Shown: piece after piece, positions 1-9,600 of the stretch | Position numbering within the stretch: position 1 is the first letter of the stretch | Layout of the letters: each line of letters opens with the position of its first letter | DNA from: Eubacterium sp. | GTDB lineage: Bacteria; Bacillota; Clostridia; Peptostreptococcales; Anaerovoracaceae | Length of the DNA stretch: 64,000 bases | Assembly: GCA_017533915.1 (NCBI GenBank) | Contig: JAFWHX010000013.1 | Location: forward strand, 1-64,000 | Direction of reading: 5' to 3' | Made by a program: the position numbers and the translations under genes | Notes under the pieces: model-generated | Seen by the model: only the letters and a program-made list of their open reading frames with translations | What the model was told of the DNA's origin: nothing | Databases searched by the model: none

Positions 1-25
1 GCATACATCATGTATGCCCTTTTTT
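1..25 (+). terminator. Rho-independent terminator of a gene left of the window
   Basis: A 6-bp stem (GCATAC/GTATGC, 5-nt loop) is followed by CC and six T on the plus strand. It fits the end of a rightward transcript that starts outside the window. Read leftward, the same hairpin could instead belong to the leader of the transcript started at 125-153. Confidence 0.5.
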
Positions 26-124
26 CTTGACTATCTTGTTTCCTGTCTATGGAATTTTCTAGGTTCTGTGCAGATCTCTCTGCATCAGGCTCTCGCCCGT
101 GTCCGCTCGTCGCGAACAGTTAAT

Positions 125-153
125 ATATTACCATCCCATCTGCACCTTGTCAA
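125..153 (-). promoter_or_regulatory. Strong leftward sigma-A-type promoter, possibly of an rRNA or tRNA operon
   Basis: On the minus strand TTGACA (148-153) and TAATAT (125-130) are 17 bp apart. No open reading frame follows in the roughly 120 bp left inside the window. The downstream sequence (about 25-75) contains a motif like ACCTAGAAAATTCCATAGA, which resembles leaders of clostridial rRNA operons. The RNA-operon reading is inference; the promoter itself is clear. Apart from this promoter and the terminator at 1-25, positions 1-288 hold nothing else I can name. Confidence 0.55.
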
Positions 154-288
154 CAACTTTTTTCAGTTTTTTTGAAGTTTTTTCTGCACTTTTTCTGTAC
201 GCGCTCAATCCGTTGAAAAACAGCGGTTTTACGGCAATTATTCAATATATTCTGACTATTCTTTCAGTACTGTTTACCGCATATAATA

Positions 289-846
289 TTATTCGGATGC
301 ACCGGCAGCAGGCTCCTTTTCTTTCTCGGGTATCGTGGTGATTTTGATCTCTGTCCCGTGCTCGCGGATGATACTCTCCAGATCATTAGTCTTAAGCGTC
401 ACGGTCGCGGTATTATCGTTCGGATGTATCGCGATAAGGCCCGGATCTTTATAGAAGTCTTCATCTATATAAAACCTCACACAGCAGTCCTTGTCATTCA
501 GCAGGCCGAACGGCGACACCATTCCCGGCACTACGCCGAAGAGTTCCTCAAGCTCTTCAGGAGAGCCGAACGTGAGGGAGCGTGACCCATGCTCGTCACG
601 GAACTTCTTCAGGTCCACTCTCTTGTCGCCCCGCACGGTCACAAGATAGAAATTCTTGTGCTTCTTCTCGCGCAAAAACAGGTTCTTGGCGTCGCACTCC
701 GGATAAGGGAACTCCACGTCGCAGACATCAGACATAGACCAGAGTGCCGGGTGGTCTGTGACCAGATGCCATATGTCGCGCCTGTCAAGCATATCGTATA
801 TCTCGTTTTTTCCTATCGTCTGTTCTTCCATATCTTCTGTCCCCAT
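289..846 (-). CDS. Prolyl-tRNA editing protein (YbaK/ProX-type aminoacyl-tRNA deacylase)
   Basis: A 185-residue cytosolic protein of the YbaK/ProRS-associated domain family, which hydrolyses mischarged tRNA (typically Ala-tRNA-Pro or Cys-tRNA-Pro). The single domain covers most of the protein: KHKNFYLVTVRGDKRVDLKK near residues 62-81 holds the conserved lysine region, and a glycine-rich loop VPGMVSPFGLLND lies near 106-118. The length matches stand-alone ProX/PrdX proteins. Two starts are possible: 846, or an ATG at 831 preceded by GGGGACAGAAGAT. The C-terminal 12 residues are low-complexity. It stands alone on the minus strand. Which misacylated tRNA is the substrate cannot be told from sequence. 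Confidence 0.85.
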   Translation of the reverse strand: MGTEDMEEQTIGKNEIYDMLDRRDIWHLVTDHPALWSMSDVCDVEFPYPECDAKNLFLREKKHKNFYLVTVRGDKRVDLKKFRDEHGSRSLTFGSPEELEELFGVVPGMVSPFGLLNDKDCCVRFYIDEDFYKDPGLIAIHPNDNTATVTLKTNDLESIIREHGTEIKITTIPEKEKEPAAGASE

Positions 847-940
847 ACGGATCTCTATTCATGTTTTCCGTGTTTCTACATTATTATATATATGCGAAGC
901 TGTCATGTCCACCATAATGATGTCCAATATATCCGATCAA

Positions 941-989
941 TTATAAAAGTCCCGGGGCTCCAGCCTGTTCGGACTGAAGACCCGGGACT
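941..989 (-). terminator. Rho-independent terminator after the surface-protein remnant
   Basis: A 9-bp GC-rich stem (AGTCCCGGG at 948-956 with CCCGGGACT at 981-989) is followed on the minus strand by TTTTATAA. It lies just after the stop of the remnant at 1018, so that gene was once a proper transcription unit. The rest of 847-1017 shows nothing recognisable. Confidence 0.7.
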
Positions 990-1017
990 AATCATCTTAA
1001 GATCATTACTGTCAGTT

Positions 1018-1320
1018 TTACCTGACTCTTATCTTACATGTGACCTTCTTCCATTTTGAAGCCTTGTACTTATCATTACCAGCTGCCTTCACTTTGATCT
1101 TTACCTTGTAGGTACCCTTCTTCAGGCCTTTCTTTATAGTGATCTTGCCGGTCTTCTTATTGATGCTGATTTTTCTGCTTCCTTTTACCTTGAGTGTGTT
1201 GGCTTTCTTCTCAAGCTTATCTATTTTCTCATTCCTCGTTTTAAGGCATGTCATGCAGGTAAATGTCCTGATGCCGGTTTTTGTAGTCGTCGGCTCCCTC
1301 GTCACTATGCCCGCTGGCAA
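1018..1320 (-). pseudogene. C-terminal remnant of a repetitive surface/cell-wall protein
   Basis: The 100 codons encode one TTTKTGIRTFTCMTC module (the cysteine-pair motif seen in many clostridial surface proteins) followed by a basic beta-strand-rich segment with LKVKGSRKISINKK and VKIKVKAAGNDKYKAS, typical of the last repeat of large secreted Ig-like proteins. There is no signal peptide, no good start (only TTG at 1320) and no ribosome binding site. Upstream to about 1400 another frame encodes VVKAATETEGGKDE, again resembling this protein class, so a frameshift and loss of the N-terminal part are likely. It keeps a good terminator at 941-989. An independent small protein is possible but less likely. 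Confidence 0.6.
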
Positions 1321-1539
1321 AGAAAATAGTATCGCCGCGGTCGATCTCGTCCTTGCCTCCTTCAGTTTCAGTTGCAGCTTTTACAACTTTCCTTACTGAT
1401 CTGTGATGTGTATATCATCATTTTATTAAAGAATATAAAAATAACTTTAAATAGTTATTAAAAGCCGCAATTAAAATGCTACATTAGAATAGTAACATCT
1501 GATCATAGCCGGGTCAATGCATAGCCAGAATGTTTTCTG

Positions 1540-1568
1540 TTGACAGAGCGGTTCGATGATGGTATTAT
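1540..1568 (+). promoter_or_regulatory. Promoter of the polar amino acid ABC operon
   Basis: TTGACA (1540-1545) and TATTAT (1563-1568) are 17 bp apart, about 50 bp before the ATG at 1622, which is preceded by the ribosome binding site AAAGGATG. No riboswitch or operator is evident between 1400 and 1540. Confidence 0.8.
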
Positions 1569-1621
1569 GCATATATATGAATTTTTTTGCATAAGTAGTA
1601 ACAATAAATACGAAAGGATGA

Positions 1622-2446
1622 ATGAAAATGAAAAAGACGATTTCTTTGATGTTGGCTCTGGCTCTCTGTGTATGTATGGTCTTCAGTCTGGCGGCGTGCG
1701 GCGGCTCTGGATCAGGTGAAGCCGAAGAAGGCGGAGAGGCTGTATCTGAGAACTATGTGGTTTTGATGAACCCTGACTTCCCGCCATTTGATACGACTGA
1801 TGCGGAATCAGGAGAACTCGCGGGATTTGATGTGGATATGGTCAATGCTATCGCTGAGGATCAGGGATTCACGGTAGAATGGAAGTCAATGGAGTTCGAT
1901 TCTCTTATCCCTGCGCTTGAGGCAGGCAACGGCGATATCGTTGCTTCTGGCATGAACGGCGACGTACCGGAGCGTCAGGAGAAGGTCGACTTCACAGATC
2001 CGTACTATAAGAGTGGACTTGTCGTCATGGTAAAAGCCGACAACAACACGATCAACAGTGAAGAAGATCTTACAGCTGATATGAGAGTTGCGAGCCAGTC
2101 AGGAACTACAGGCGCTGACGAGGTCAACAGACTTAAGGACGAGGGACTCATCAAAGAAGCAGTTATCCTTAAAGGTTTTGATGAATGCGTACTGCAGCTG
2201 CAGAACGGCGACTCTGACGCGGTCATCATCGATGAGCCTGTAGCAAAGGGATATATGAAGATGAAGGAAGGCGAGTTCAAGGCTGTTGGAGAGACGATCA
2301 ATGCTGAGCGTTATGCAATGGCAGTAGCAAAAGGCAACACTGAGCTGCAGGATAAGCTGAACGCCGGCCTGAAGAACATAATCGACAGTGGAAAGTTCGC
2401 TGAGATCTGCGAGAAGTGGGAGATCGCGAACATGTACGAAGAATAA
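1622..2446 (+). CDS. Polar amino acid ABC transporter, substrate-binding lipoprotein
   Basis: A 274-residue extracytoplasmic solute-binding protein of family 3 that delivers an amino acid to the permease encoded next. Residues 1-25 form a lipoprotein signal peptide ending in the lipobox LAAC, followed by a glycine/serine/glutamate linker. The mature part opens with VVLMNPDFPPFD and GFDVDMVNAIAEDQGF, the family signature, and ends with FAEICEKWEI. The order binding protein, permease, ATPase is complete in one operon behind a consensus promoter. The substrate is not certain; glutamine, histidine, arginine or cystine importers all look like this. Confidence 0.93.
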   Translation: MKMKKTISLMLALALCVCMVFSLAACGGSGSGEAEEGGEAVSENYVVLMNPDFPPFDTTDAESGELAGFDVDMVNAIAEDQGFTVEWKSMEFDSLIPALEAGNGDIVASGMNGDVPERQEKVDFTDPYYKSGLVVMVKADNNTINSEEDLTADMRVASQSGTTGADEVNRLKDEGLIKEAVILKGFDECVLQLQNGDSDAVIIDEPVAKGYMKMKEGEFKAVGETINAERYAMAVAKGNTELQDKLNAGLKNIIDSGKFAEICEKWEIANMYEE

Positions 2447-2481
2447 TATATCTCATAAGGCAGTTATAGTATCTATTCCGG

Positions 2482-2501
2482 CGCCGGCATAACTGCCGGC
2501 G
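2482..2501 (+). promoter_or_regulatory. GC-rich intercistronic hairpin between binding protein and permease genes
   Basis: CGCCGGC (2482-2488) and GCCGGCG (2495-2501) form a perfect 7-bp stem with a 6-nt loop and no T-run after it. Such hairpins often protect the upstream part of the message so that the binding protein is made in excess. That role is inferred from position. Confidence 0.55.
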
Positions 2502-2531
2502 TCAGATTATTAAGAAGACAGGATTTATATA

Positions 2532-3299
2532 ATGAGTATATGGTTTGGTTTCACAACAGCTATGAAAGGCGCGCCGTACACTATCGGCGTGAGCTTTTTC
2601 GCTGTTATCATCGGTCTCCTCCTCGGATTCGTACTGGCTATGATGCGCATGTCCAGGATCTGGCCTTTCCGCATCATTTCCGGTATTTATATCGATATCA
2701 TAAGAGGAACGCCTATGGTCGTTCAGGCTCTTATTTTCGCATACGGCGTCCCTCAGCTTCTGCAGAAAAGCGGCGTACCGTTCAGATGGCCTGAGCTTCT
2801 GGTACCATGTATGCTCGTCTGCGGCATGAACAGCGCGGCGTACATGGCTGAGATCATCAGAGGCGGTCTCCAGGCTGTGGAAAAAGGACAGATGGAGGCT
2901 GCGATGTCTCTTGGAATGAAACATTCACAGGCAATGAGACTTGTCATAATCCCTCAGGCATTCAGGATCATCCTGCCGTCTCTCGGGAATGAGTTCGTCA
3001 CTATGATCAAAGAGACAGCTGTACTTTCATACGCCGGCACAGTGGAGATCCTGAGGCGCGCAGCACTTCTCTCGGCAGCTACGTTCGAGACCTTTGTCGC
3101 ATACATCGGCGCGGCGCTCGCCTATATGGTATTCACGATCCCTCTGTCAAAGCTGGTGCTCTACATGGAGAAAAAGCTCTCCGGCAAAGGTGTCAAAGCC
3201 AAAGCGGAGGATACTTCATCAATGATCGAAGCTGAAGAGCTGGAAAAAGATCAGGAACTACTGGCCGACCAGACAGCGGCGAACCGCGAAGGCAGATAG
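2532..3299 (+). CDS. Polar amino acid ABC transporter, permease (HisM/GlnP type)
   Basis: A 255-residue membrane protein with about five hydrophobic segments, first near residues 17-38. The segment [28 protein letters not shown] (around 120-147) is the EAA loop that contacts the ATPase. IRGTPMVVQ near residue 58 is also typical of the His/Glu/Gln/Arg permease family. The C-terminal 40 residues are charged and glutamate-rich and extend past the usual end of the family. The ATPase gene starts 10 bp downstream, so the two are co-translated or nearly so. Confidence 0.93.
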   Translation: MSIWFGFTTAMKGAPYTIGVSFFAVIIGLLLGFVLAMMRMSRIWPFRIISGIYIDIIRGTPMVVQALIFAYGVPQLLQKSGVPFRWPELLVPCMLVCGMNSAAYMAEIIRGGLQAVEKGQMEAAMSLGMKHSQAMRLVIIPQAFRIILPSLGNEFVTMIKETAVLSYAGTVEILRRAALLSAATFETFVAYIGAALAYMVFTIPLSKLVLYMEKKLSGKGVKAKAEDTSSMIEAEELEKDQELLADQTAANREGR

Positions 3300-3309
3300 G
3301 AGGCACAGC

Positions 3310-4029
3310 ATGATAGAGATCAAGAACCTTAAAAAATCATTCGGCTCCCTGCAGGTGCTGAAAGGAATAGACCAGACTGTAGAAGATAAAGAGGTGCTTT
3401 GCGTGATCGGACCGTCAGGCGGCGGAAAGTCGACATTCCTCAGATGCCTGAACAGGCTTGAGACTCCTGACAGTGGCGAGATAAAGCTGGACGGCACAGA
3501 GATCACAGATGATAACATAATCCAGATAAGAGAGAAGATGGGAATGGTGTTCCAGAACTTCAATCTTTTTAAAAACATGACAGTTCTGGGAAACATCACA
3601 TCAGCTCCTATACATGTCAAGCACATCTCCAAAGAAGAAGCCGAGAAGAAGGCGATGGAGCTTCTTAAGCTCGTCGGCCTTGCTGATAAGGCAAACGACA
3701 GACCTGACTCACTTTCCGGAGGGCAGCAGCAGAGAGTCGCGATCGCAAGAGCTCTTGCGATGGATCCAGAGATAATGCTCTTCGATGAGCCCACTTCGGC
3801 TCTCGACCCTGAGATGGTCGGCGAGGTGCTCGATGTTATGAGAAAACTCGCAAACGAAGGTATGACTATGATCGTCGTCACACATGAGATGGGATTCGCC
3901 AGAGAAGTATCAGATAAAGTGATATTCATCGATGGCGGTGTAATAGTGGAACAGGGAACGCCGGAAGAGATCTTCGGTGCTCCGAAGAAGGAAAGGACAA
4001 AGGAGTTCCTGGGAAGCGTTCTTCACTAA
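3310..4029 (+). CDS. Polar amino acid ABC transporter, ATP-binding protein (GlnQ/HisP type)
   Basis: A 239-residue cytoplasmic ATPase that powers the importer. Visible motifs are the Walker A loop GPSGGGKST (residues about 35-43), Q-loop MVFQNFNLF, signature [15 protein letters not shown], Walker [15 protein letters not shown] and the switch histidine in VVTHEMGF. The length and order are those of the GlnQ/ArtP/HisP family. It ends the operon; 14 bp after the stop begins the hairpin element at 4044-4197. Confidence 0.95.
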   Translation: MIEIKNLKKSFGSLQVLKGIDQTVEDKEVLCVIGPSGGGKSTFLRCLNRLETPDSGEIKLDGTEITDDNIIQIREKMGMVFQNFNLFKNMTVLGNITSAPIHVKHISKEEAEKKAMELLKLVGLADKANDRPDSLSGGQQQRVAIARALAMDPEIMLFDEPTSALDPEMVGEVLDVMRKLANEGMTMIVVTHEMGFAREVSDKVIFIDGGVIVEQGTPEEIFGAPKKERTKEFLGSVLH

Positions 4030-4043
4030 TTATTCAGTAATCA

Positions 4044-4197
4044 AAAATACAGCATATATAATACTGTATCGGGCACGGCTCTCGCCTAGTTCCGGCTTAA
4101 CGCAGTGGTACTAACCTCATGCATCGCCTTGTGGCTCGCATTCGCTAAGTACCAGCTGCCGGAAATGCCCTCTCCGGTATTATATATGCTGTATTTT
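4044..4197. repeat. 154-nt nested inverted-repeat element (MITE-like or structured RNA)
   Basis: A perfect 21-bp inverted repeat closes the element (4044-4064 with 4177-4197, AT-rich, containing AGCATATATAAT). Nested inside in the right order are GGGCA (4071-4075) with TGCCC (4166-4170), TTCCGGC (4090-4096) with GCCGGAA (4158-4164), TGGTACT (4106-4112) with AGTACCA (4148-4154), ATGC (4119-4122) with GCAT (4138-4141), and a tip GCC-TTGT-GGC (4126-4135). It fills the gap between two convergent genes and has no coding capacity. It may end both transcripts, be a miniature mobile element, or be a stable RNA; no clear target-site duplication is visible. Confidence 0.65.
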
Positions 4198-4210
4198 ATA
4201 TATTATACAA

Positions 4211-6652
4211 TTAGATGTAGATACGAACTGAAGGAACTCCTGTGTGCTCAAGCTTCGATACAGCAGCTTTGAAGAGCCTGAGCTGTTCTTCTTCATCAGC
4301 GTACTCCGGCCGTATGATCACCTGTGATGAGAAGTCTCGGCGCTTTATCAGGAATTTTCTTCCAAGCGGATCCATGAGCATGCTCCCGTCCGGTTCGTGC
4401 TCGAGGACCATCAGCGGATATGACCCCGAATCTTTATCTGCGTGCTCAAGACTGTACTGGTATCCTGTCACGCCGAGTTCTGCCAGTGCCTTTGGTGTCT
4501 CACTGTTAAATACGTTCAACCCGTAGTCAGCAAAGACTTTCATTCCCCTCTTTACGAGCGGAGTGATCCAGTCCAGATTGCCCACATAGCACCCTGTCTG
4601 CTCTACTACAGCCTGTACAGCCTCAAAGTTGTTTTTCAGGAACGAATCTTCCCGGCCCTTGCATACAGCTGAGATATATGGCTTGAATTTCACCCTTGTG
4701 AGTTTCTGCGCATTCCGTATTACATCTACCAGCGGTATTACCGCCGTTATGCTTACATTTTTCTCCGAAAGCAGTTTTGCTGTCTCTTCGCCTGCCCTGA
4801 ACCCGGCAAAATCATTCCAGTCCAGAAAATACAGTTCTATAGTCCCCAGCTTGTCTGGCGCAGCAGAAGCTTTCTGCTCTTCAAGCTCATCCCTTGACTG
4901 CCAGAACTCATCTTCTCCGCTGCTTTTTTCAGCCGTTGAGCTTCCGGATCCATGATCTTCTTTATTATTCCCGTCCTCGGTCAAGCTTCCTTTTGCGGCC
5001 TGTTCCAGCTCTTTCTGACTGAATGTCACGGTCCTTCCGTCATGATTCTCATCCATGGCGACGTAACTGCCGTCCTGACGGGCTTTCTCCTTATAATACA
5101 GCGACGGTTCACGGCGGATCACAGCCAGAAGCTTTGTCTCCAACGCGGAAAGCGCGGCGCGGCGCATGTCATTTATCTCCGATACTTTCATCGAAAGATC
5201 GCGTACATCTTTCTGGATCTGTATATCTATGATCTCAAACGGTGTACCGCCTGTCTTATGAAGCGCTTTTTCGAACCTTTCTGCAGTACCCTCTGTCTCC
5301 AGCTTTTCAGGAAGTGCGCGGACGCTCTCTGCCGATACTCCGTCATATGTCTCTACAGTCAGGATCAAAGTCTCTCCGTCTGTTCTCATCTCTGCCCTGA
5401 GCGGAAGCCTGCGCTTCCCGACGCTCTCAAAATCGAGACTCTGGAATGATTTCCTTGCCTCTTTCAGCTGCGCCTTCGAAGAAGTCCTGTATACAGCATC
5501 GCCCTCGGAGACTTCACCCCTGAAATCTCCTATTATCATCGTGCCGTCTTCGTTCTGCTTAATATATGTGACTATGTTGCTGAGTGTCTCTTTCCCGCGG
5601 ATCTCTATTCCGTCCCCTACTGCTATTGCGCGTCCCAGCTTAACGATCACCTGATGGTCGTTTTTGCCGCGTCTTACGACAGTGCCTACCCTTATGCCGC
5701 TGTTCTTCGGAATATCGCCTGACATGAGCTCACGGCCTGACTTGCCTTCCAGATAGCCTTTACATGAGCCCCCTCTGCTGAATATCTGAGTAAGAGCTTC
5801 TCTGTCTTCTCTTGAGACTGTGTAGTATCCATTCTCATAGTATTTATCGATATACTTCCTGTAGATACTCGTAACTACAGCGACATATTCAGGCGACTTC
5901 AGCCTTCCTTCTATCTTAAGTGATGCGACTCCGGCATCGATCATGCTTCCGAGGTCGTCGATAAGGCAAAGATCCTTAGGGCTCAGCGGATAGCTCGGCA
6001 CGCCGGCAGTTACGGCGGTTCCCTCTGCCGTAAGTGTATTGTATCTCAGGCGGCACGCCTGAGCGCAGCAGCCTCTGTTGCCACTCCGGCCGCCATTATA
6101 CCTGCTGAGCTGGCACTGGCCGGAGTAGCAGATGCACAGCGCGCCGTGGCAGAAGGCTTCGACTTCTGCCCCTGCGCCGTTGGCGCAGGCCGCGCGGAGC
6201 TCAGAAAGGCTGAGCTCCCGCGCGGGCACGACGCGGGAATATCCAAGACCTGCCGCAGTCGAGACTGCGACAGGACCAACTGCAGTCGCCTGAGTGGAAA
6301 GATGCATCTCCAGATCCGGGACCCTCTCATGAATAAGATGACCGAGACCAAGATCCTGAATAATAACAGCATCGACCCCGGCTTCATACAGAAATTCAGC
6401 GTAATCAGCACCTTCTTCAAGCTCGCTGTCAGAGACGAGAGTATTCATCGCCACGTAGACTTTAACGCCGCGAAGGTGTGCATACTGCACGGCCTTTGTG
6501 ATCTCCTCGTCAGTCAGTCCCTCGGCAGCCTGCCTTGCGTTCAGGAACCGACCGCCAGTATATACCGCGTCCGCTCCATTCTCCACAGCCGCGAAGAACT
6601 GCGCCTTGCTGCCCGCCGGAGCGAGCAGCTCAACCTTTTTCCCATCTTTCAT
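4211..6652 (-). CDS. U32 family peptidase with DUF3656/collagenase-like domain (RlhA-type)
   Basis: An 813-residue cytosolic protein starting at the ATG at 6652 (MKDGKKVELLAPAGS); the GTG at 6685 directly abuts the carB stop and lacks a binding site. The U32 core fills about the first 330 residues and contains the family signature EAFCHGALCICYSGQCQLS near residue 170, followed by further cysteines (NRGCCAQACRLRYNT). A second domain follows, then a polar low-complexity insert (about 545-600) rich in E, D, S and G, and a conserved C-terminal part. Members such as RlhA and TrhP are now known as RNA hydroxylation factors rather than collagenases; which RNA is modified here is unknown. It is the last gene of the carAB operon. 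Confidence 0.85.
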   Translation of the reverse strand: MKDGKKVELLAPAGSKAQFFAAVENGADAVYTGGRFLNARQAAEGLTDEEITKAVQYAHLRGVKVYVAMNTLVSDSELEEGADYAEFLYEAGVDAVIIQDLGLGHLIHERVPDLEMHLSTQATAVGPVAVSTAAGLGYSRVVPARELSLSELRAACANGAGAEVEAFCHGALCICYSGQCQLSRYNGGRSGNRGCCAQACRLRYNTLTAEGTAVTAGVPSYPLSPKDLCLIDDLGSMIDAGVASLKIEGRLKSPEYVAVVTSIYRKYIDKYYENGYYTVSREDREALTQIFSRGGSCKGYLEGKSGRELMSGDIPKNSGIRVGTVVRRGKNDHQVIVKLGRAIAVGDGIEIRGKETLSNIVTYIKQNEDGTMIIGDFRGEVSEGDAVYRTSSKAQLKEARKSFQSLDFESVGKRRLPLRAEMRTDGETLILTVETYDGVSAESVRALPEKLETEGTAERFEKALHKTGGTPFEIIDIQIQKDVRDLSMKVSEINDMRRAALSALETKLLAVIRREPSLYYKEKARQDGSYVAMDENHDGRTVTFSQKELEQAAKGSLTEDGNNKEDHGSGSSTAEKSSGEDEFWQSRDELEEQKASAAPDKLGTIELYFLDWNDFAGFRAGEETAKLLSEKNVSITAVIPLVDVIRNAQKLTRVKFKPYISAVCKGREDSFLKNNFEAVQAVVEQTGCYVGNLDWITPLVKRGMKVFADYGLNVFNSETPKALAELGVTGYQYSLEHADKDSGSYPLMVLEHEPDGSMLMDPLGRKFLIKRRDFSSQVIIRPEYADEEEQLRLFKAAVSKLEHTGVPSVRIYI

Positions 6653-6685
6653 ATCAATACCCTGATCCCTTGATTTATGCCGCAC

Positions 6686-9600
6686 TTACAGTGGCCTGTA
6701 CTCCAGCTTCTGTCCTTTCTTCTTCTTCTCTACCGCGATCGCGAATATCCTTGCGGTATCCATGCATGTGAGAACAGGAAGGTTCCGCTCTATCGCTGCT
6801 CTTCGGAGCGGGAATGTAGCCGCCTGTATCTTGTTGATCGCCTTTGGCGTATTGATGAGGATCTGGATATCCTCCCCGATACGAGGCTTTACGTCATCGT
6901 AATCCATCACTTCGCAGTCGATACCGTGCGACGACAGGAACTCGCATGTCCCGTCAGATCCGTAGATCTTGAATCCGAGATCTGCGTACTTCTTAAGTAT
7001 CGCAGCGCCTTCATCGTTTTTATCATGCTCGCGCAGGCTGCAGAACAGCGATCCCGAAGTCGGGATCTTCCCGCCTGCCGCGATGAATCCTTTATATATA
7101 GCTGTGTCCAGATCTGGATCGATACCGAGGACTTCACCGGTCGACTTCATCTCCGGACCTACAGCAACATCCACATCGGTCAGCTTCGCATCTGAGAAGA
7201 CAGGGACTTTGATGGCAAAGTAGTCCATCTTCTTGTACAGCCCTGTGCCCCACTCCATGTCGCGGAGCTTCTTTCCTGTCATGACCGCGACGGCGATCTT
7301 CACCATCGGCACCTTCGTGACTTTGCTCAGGATAGGAACAGTCCTGGACGCGCGCGGATTTACTTCTATAACGTAGATCTTATTGCCGTCCCACGCATAC
7401 TGGACGTTCACAAGACCCACGATATGTAGAGCCTTCACGATCTTCTTCGTGTCAGCGACCAGCTCGTCTATGACTTCAGGTGGAAGGTCGTACGGCGGAA
7501 GGCTCGTGCAGCTGTCTCCTGAGTGCACGCCTGTACGCTCGAAGTGCTCCATTATTCCCGGGATAAGGACATCGTCTCCGTCAGCTATCGCGTCGACATC
7601 CATCTCCTTGCCCTCGACATACTGGTCGATCAGCACAGGATGTTCATGTGAAAGGCTCACGGCCTCCTCCAGATACTGCGTGAGCTCATCGTTGTTATAT
7701 ACGACCTGCATAGCGCGGCCGCCGATGACGAACGAAGGACGTACGACGAGCGGATATCCCAGTCTCGCGACTGTCTCGAATGCTTCTTCTCTGGTCCTTA
7801 CCGCGCGGCCCTTAGGCGTTGCTATGTCGAGTATGTCAAGAAGGTCGTCAAATTTCTCACGGTCCTCTGCGAGGTCTATGTATTTGTTCTGAGTGCCGAA
7901 GATCTTTATGCTCCTCTCGGCAAGAGACTCCGCAAGGTTGAGCGACGTCTGCCCTCCGAACTGAAGTATCACTCCCTCCGGATGTTCCTGCTTGATGACG
8001 TTCATAACGTCGTCCATGTGAAGCGGCTCGAAGTAGAGCTTGTCGGAAGTATCAAAGTCTGTACTGACTGTTTCCGGATTGTTGTTTATGATTATCGACT
8101 CATAGCCTGCTTCACGCAGAGCCCACACGCCCTGCACGCAGCAGTAGTCGAATTCTATTCCCTGGCCAATCCTGATCGGGCCTGAGCCGATGACCAGGAT
8201 CTTCTCATGATCTGACTTCCTGCTCTCATTCTCCCCGCCGTAACTTGAGTAGTAGTAAGGCGTCAGAGCCTCAAACTCTCCGGCGCAGGTATCTACGACT
8301 TTATACACAGGATAGATATCGTGGTATACACGGATATCCTGCAGGACTTCTCTGCTTATCCCGGTAAGCGCGAGGATCTGTGAGTCCAGGAATCCTCTCG
8401 ACTCCGCCTCTCTGATGAGGTCAGCTGTGACTTCCTCAGTCTTGAGCCTCTCCTCCAGCTCGATTATACCGTATATCTTGTTCAGGAACCATCTGTCTAT
8501 CTTTGTCTTTTCAAAGATATCCTCGACTCCAGCGATACGACGCTTCATGATCTCGGCGATAACGAAGATCCTTTCGTCGTCCTGATCCAGAAGCTTCTTC
8601 ATGAGCTGTTCGTTGGACATCGCGGCTATCGAAGGCACTTCAAGTCCTTCGCAGTTTATCTCAAGCGAGTCTGTCGCCTTCAGCAGAGCGCTCTCGAAGT
8701 TCCTGTCGATCGCCATTATCTCGCCGGTCGCCTTCATCTGTGTGCCGAGCCGTCTGGACGCTGTCCTGAATTTGTCGAACGGCCACTTCGGGATCTTTAC
8801 GACACAGTAGTCAAGCGCAGGCTCGAAGCAAGCACTCGATCCCTCTGTCACGTAGTTCTTGAGCTCGTCCAGCGTATAGCCTATCGCTATCTTTGCCGCG
8901 ATCTTCGCGATCGGGTATCCAGCTGCTTTAGACGCCAGTGCAGAAGACCTGCTGACTCGCGGATTCACCTCTATTACTATGTATTCGTCCCTGTCAGGAT
9001 CCATAGCGAACTGCACGTTGCAGCCGCCCTCTATATTCAGCGCTCGTATTATCTTGAGCGCTGAATCTCTAAGCATCTGGTACTGCGTATCGTTCAGCGT
9101 CTGTGTCGGCGCTACTACGATACTGTCTCCCGTGTGTATCCCGGCAGGATCCAGATTCTCCATCGAGCAGATGATGATGCAGTTATCCTTTGAGTCGCGG
9201 ATCACCTCCATCTCGATCTCTTTCCATCCTGCCACGGATTTCTCCACGAGCACCTGGCCTATCGCGCTCTTCTCGATACCCATCTTCACGTGCTCGGCAA
9301 GCTCTTCGTCCGTGCTCGCAAATCCGCCGCCAGTTCCTCCTAGCGTGTACGCCGGACGTATGATCACAGGATATCCCGCCTGATCCACGAATTCCTTCGC
9401 CTCTTCAAGCGATGTCGCGATGCAGCTTCCCGGGATAGGCTCCCCTATCTCCTGCATGAGCTCCTTGAACGCCTCGCGGTCCTCCGCCTTGTGGATGCTG
9501 TCTTTGTTGACGCCGAGGAGCTTGACTCCATATTTCTGGAAGACGCCCTTCGCGTCGAGCTCCATGCCGAGGTTTAGTCCTGTCTGCCCGCCGAATCCCG

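Noticed and set aside
99-341. Hydrophobic 80-codon frame on the plus strand
   Set aside because: It lies over the leftward promoter at 125-153 and runs into the end of the editing-protein gene; no ribosome binding site.
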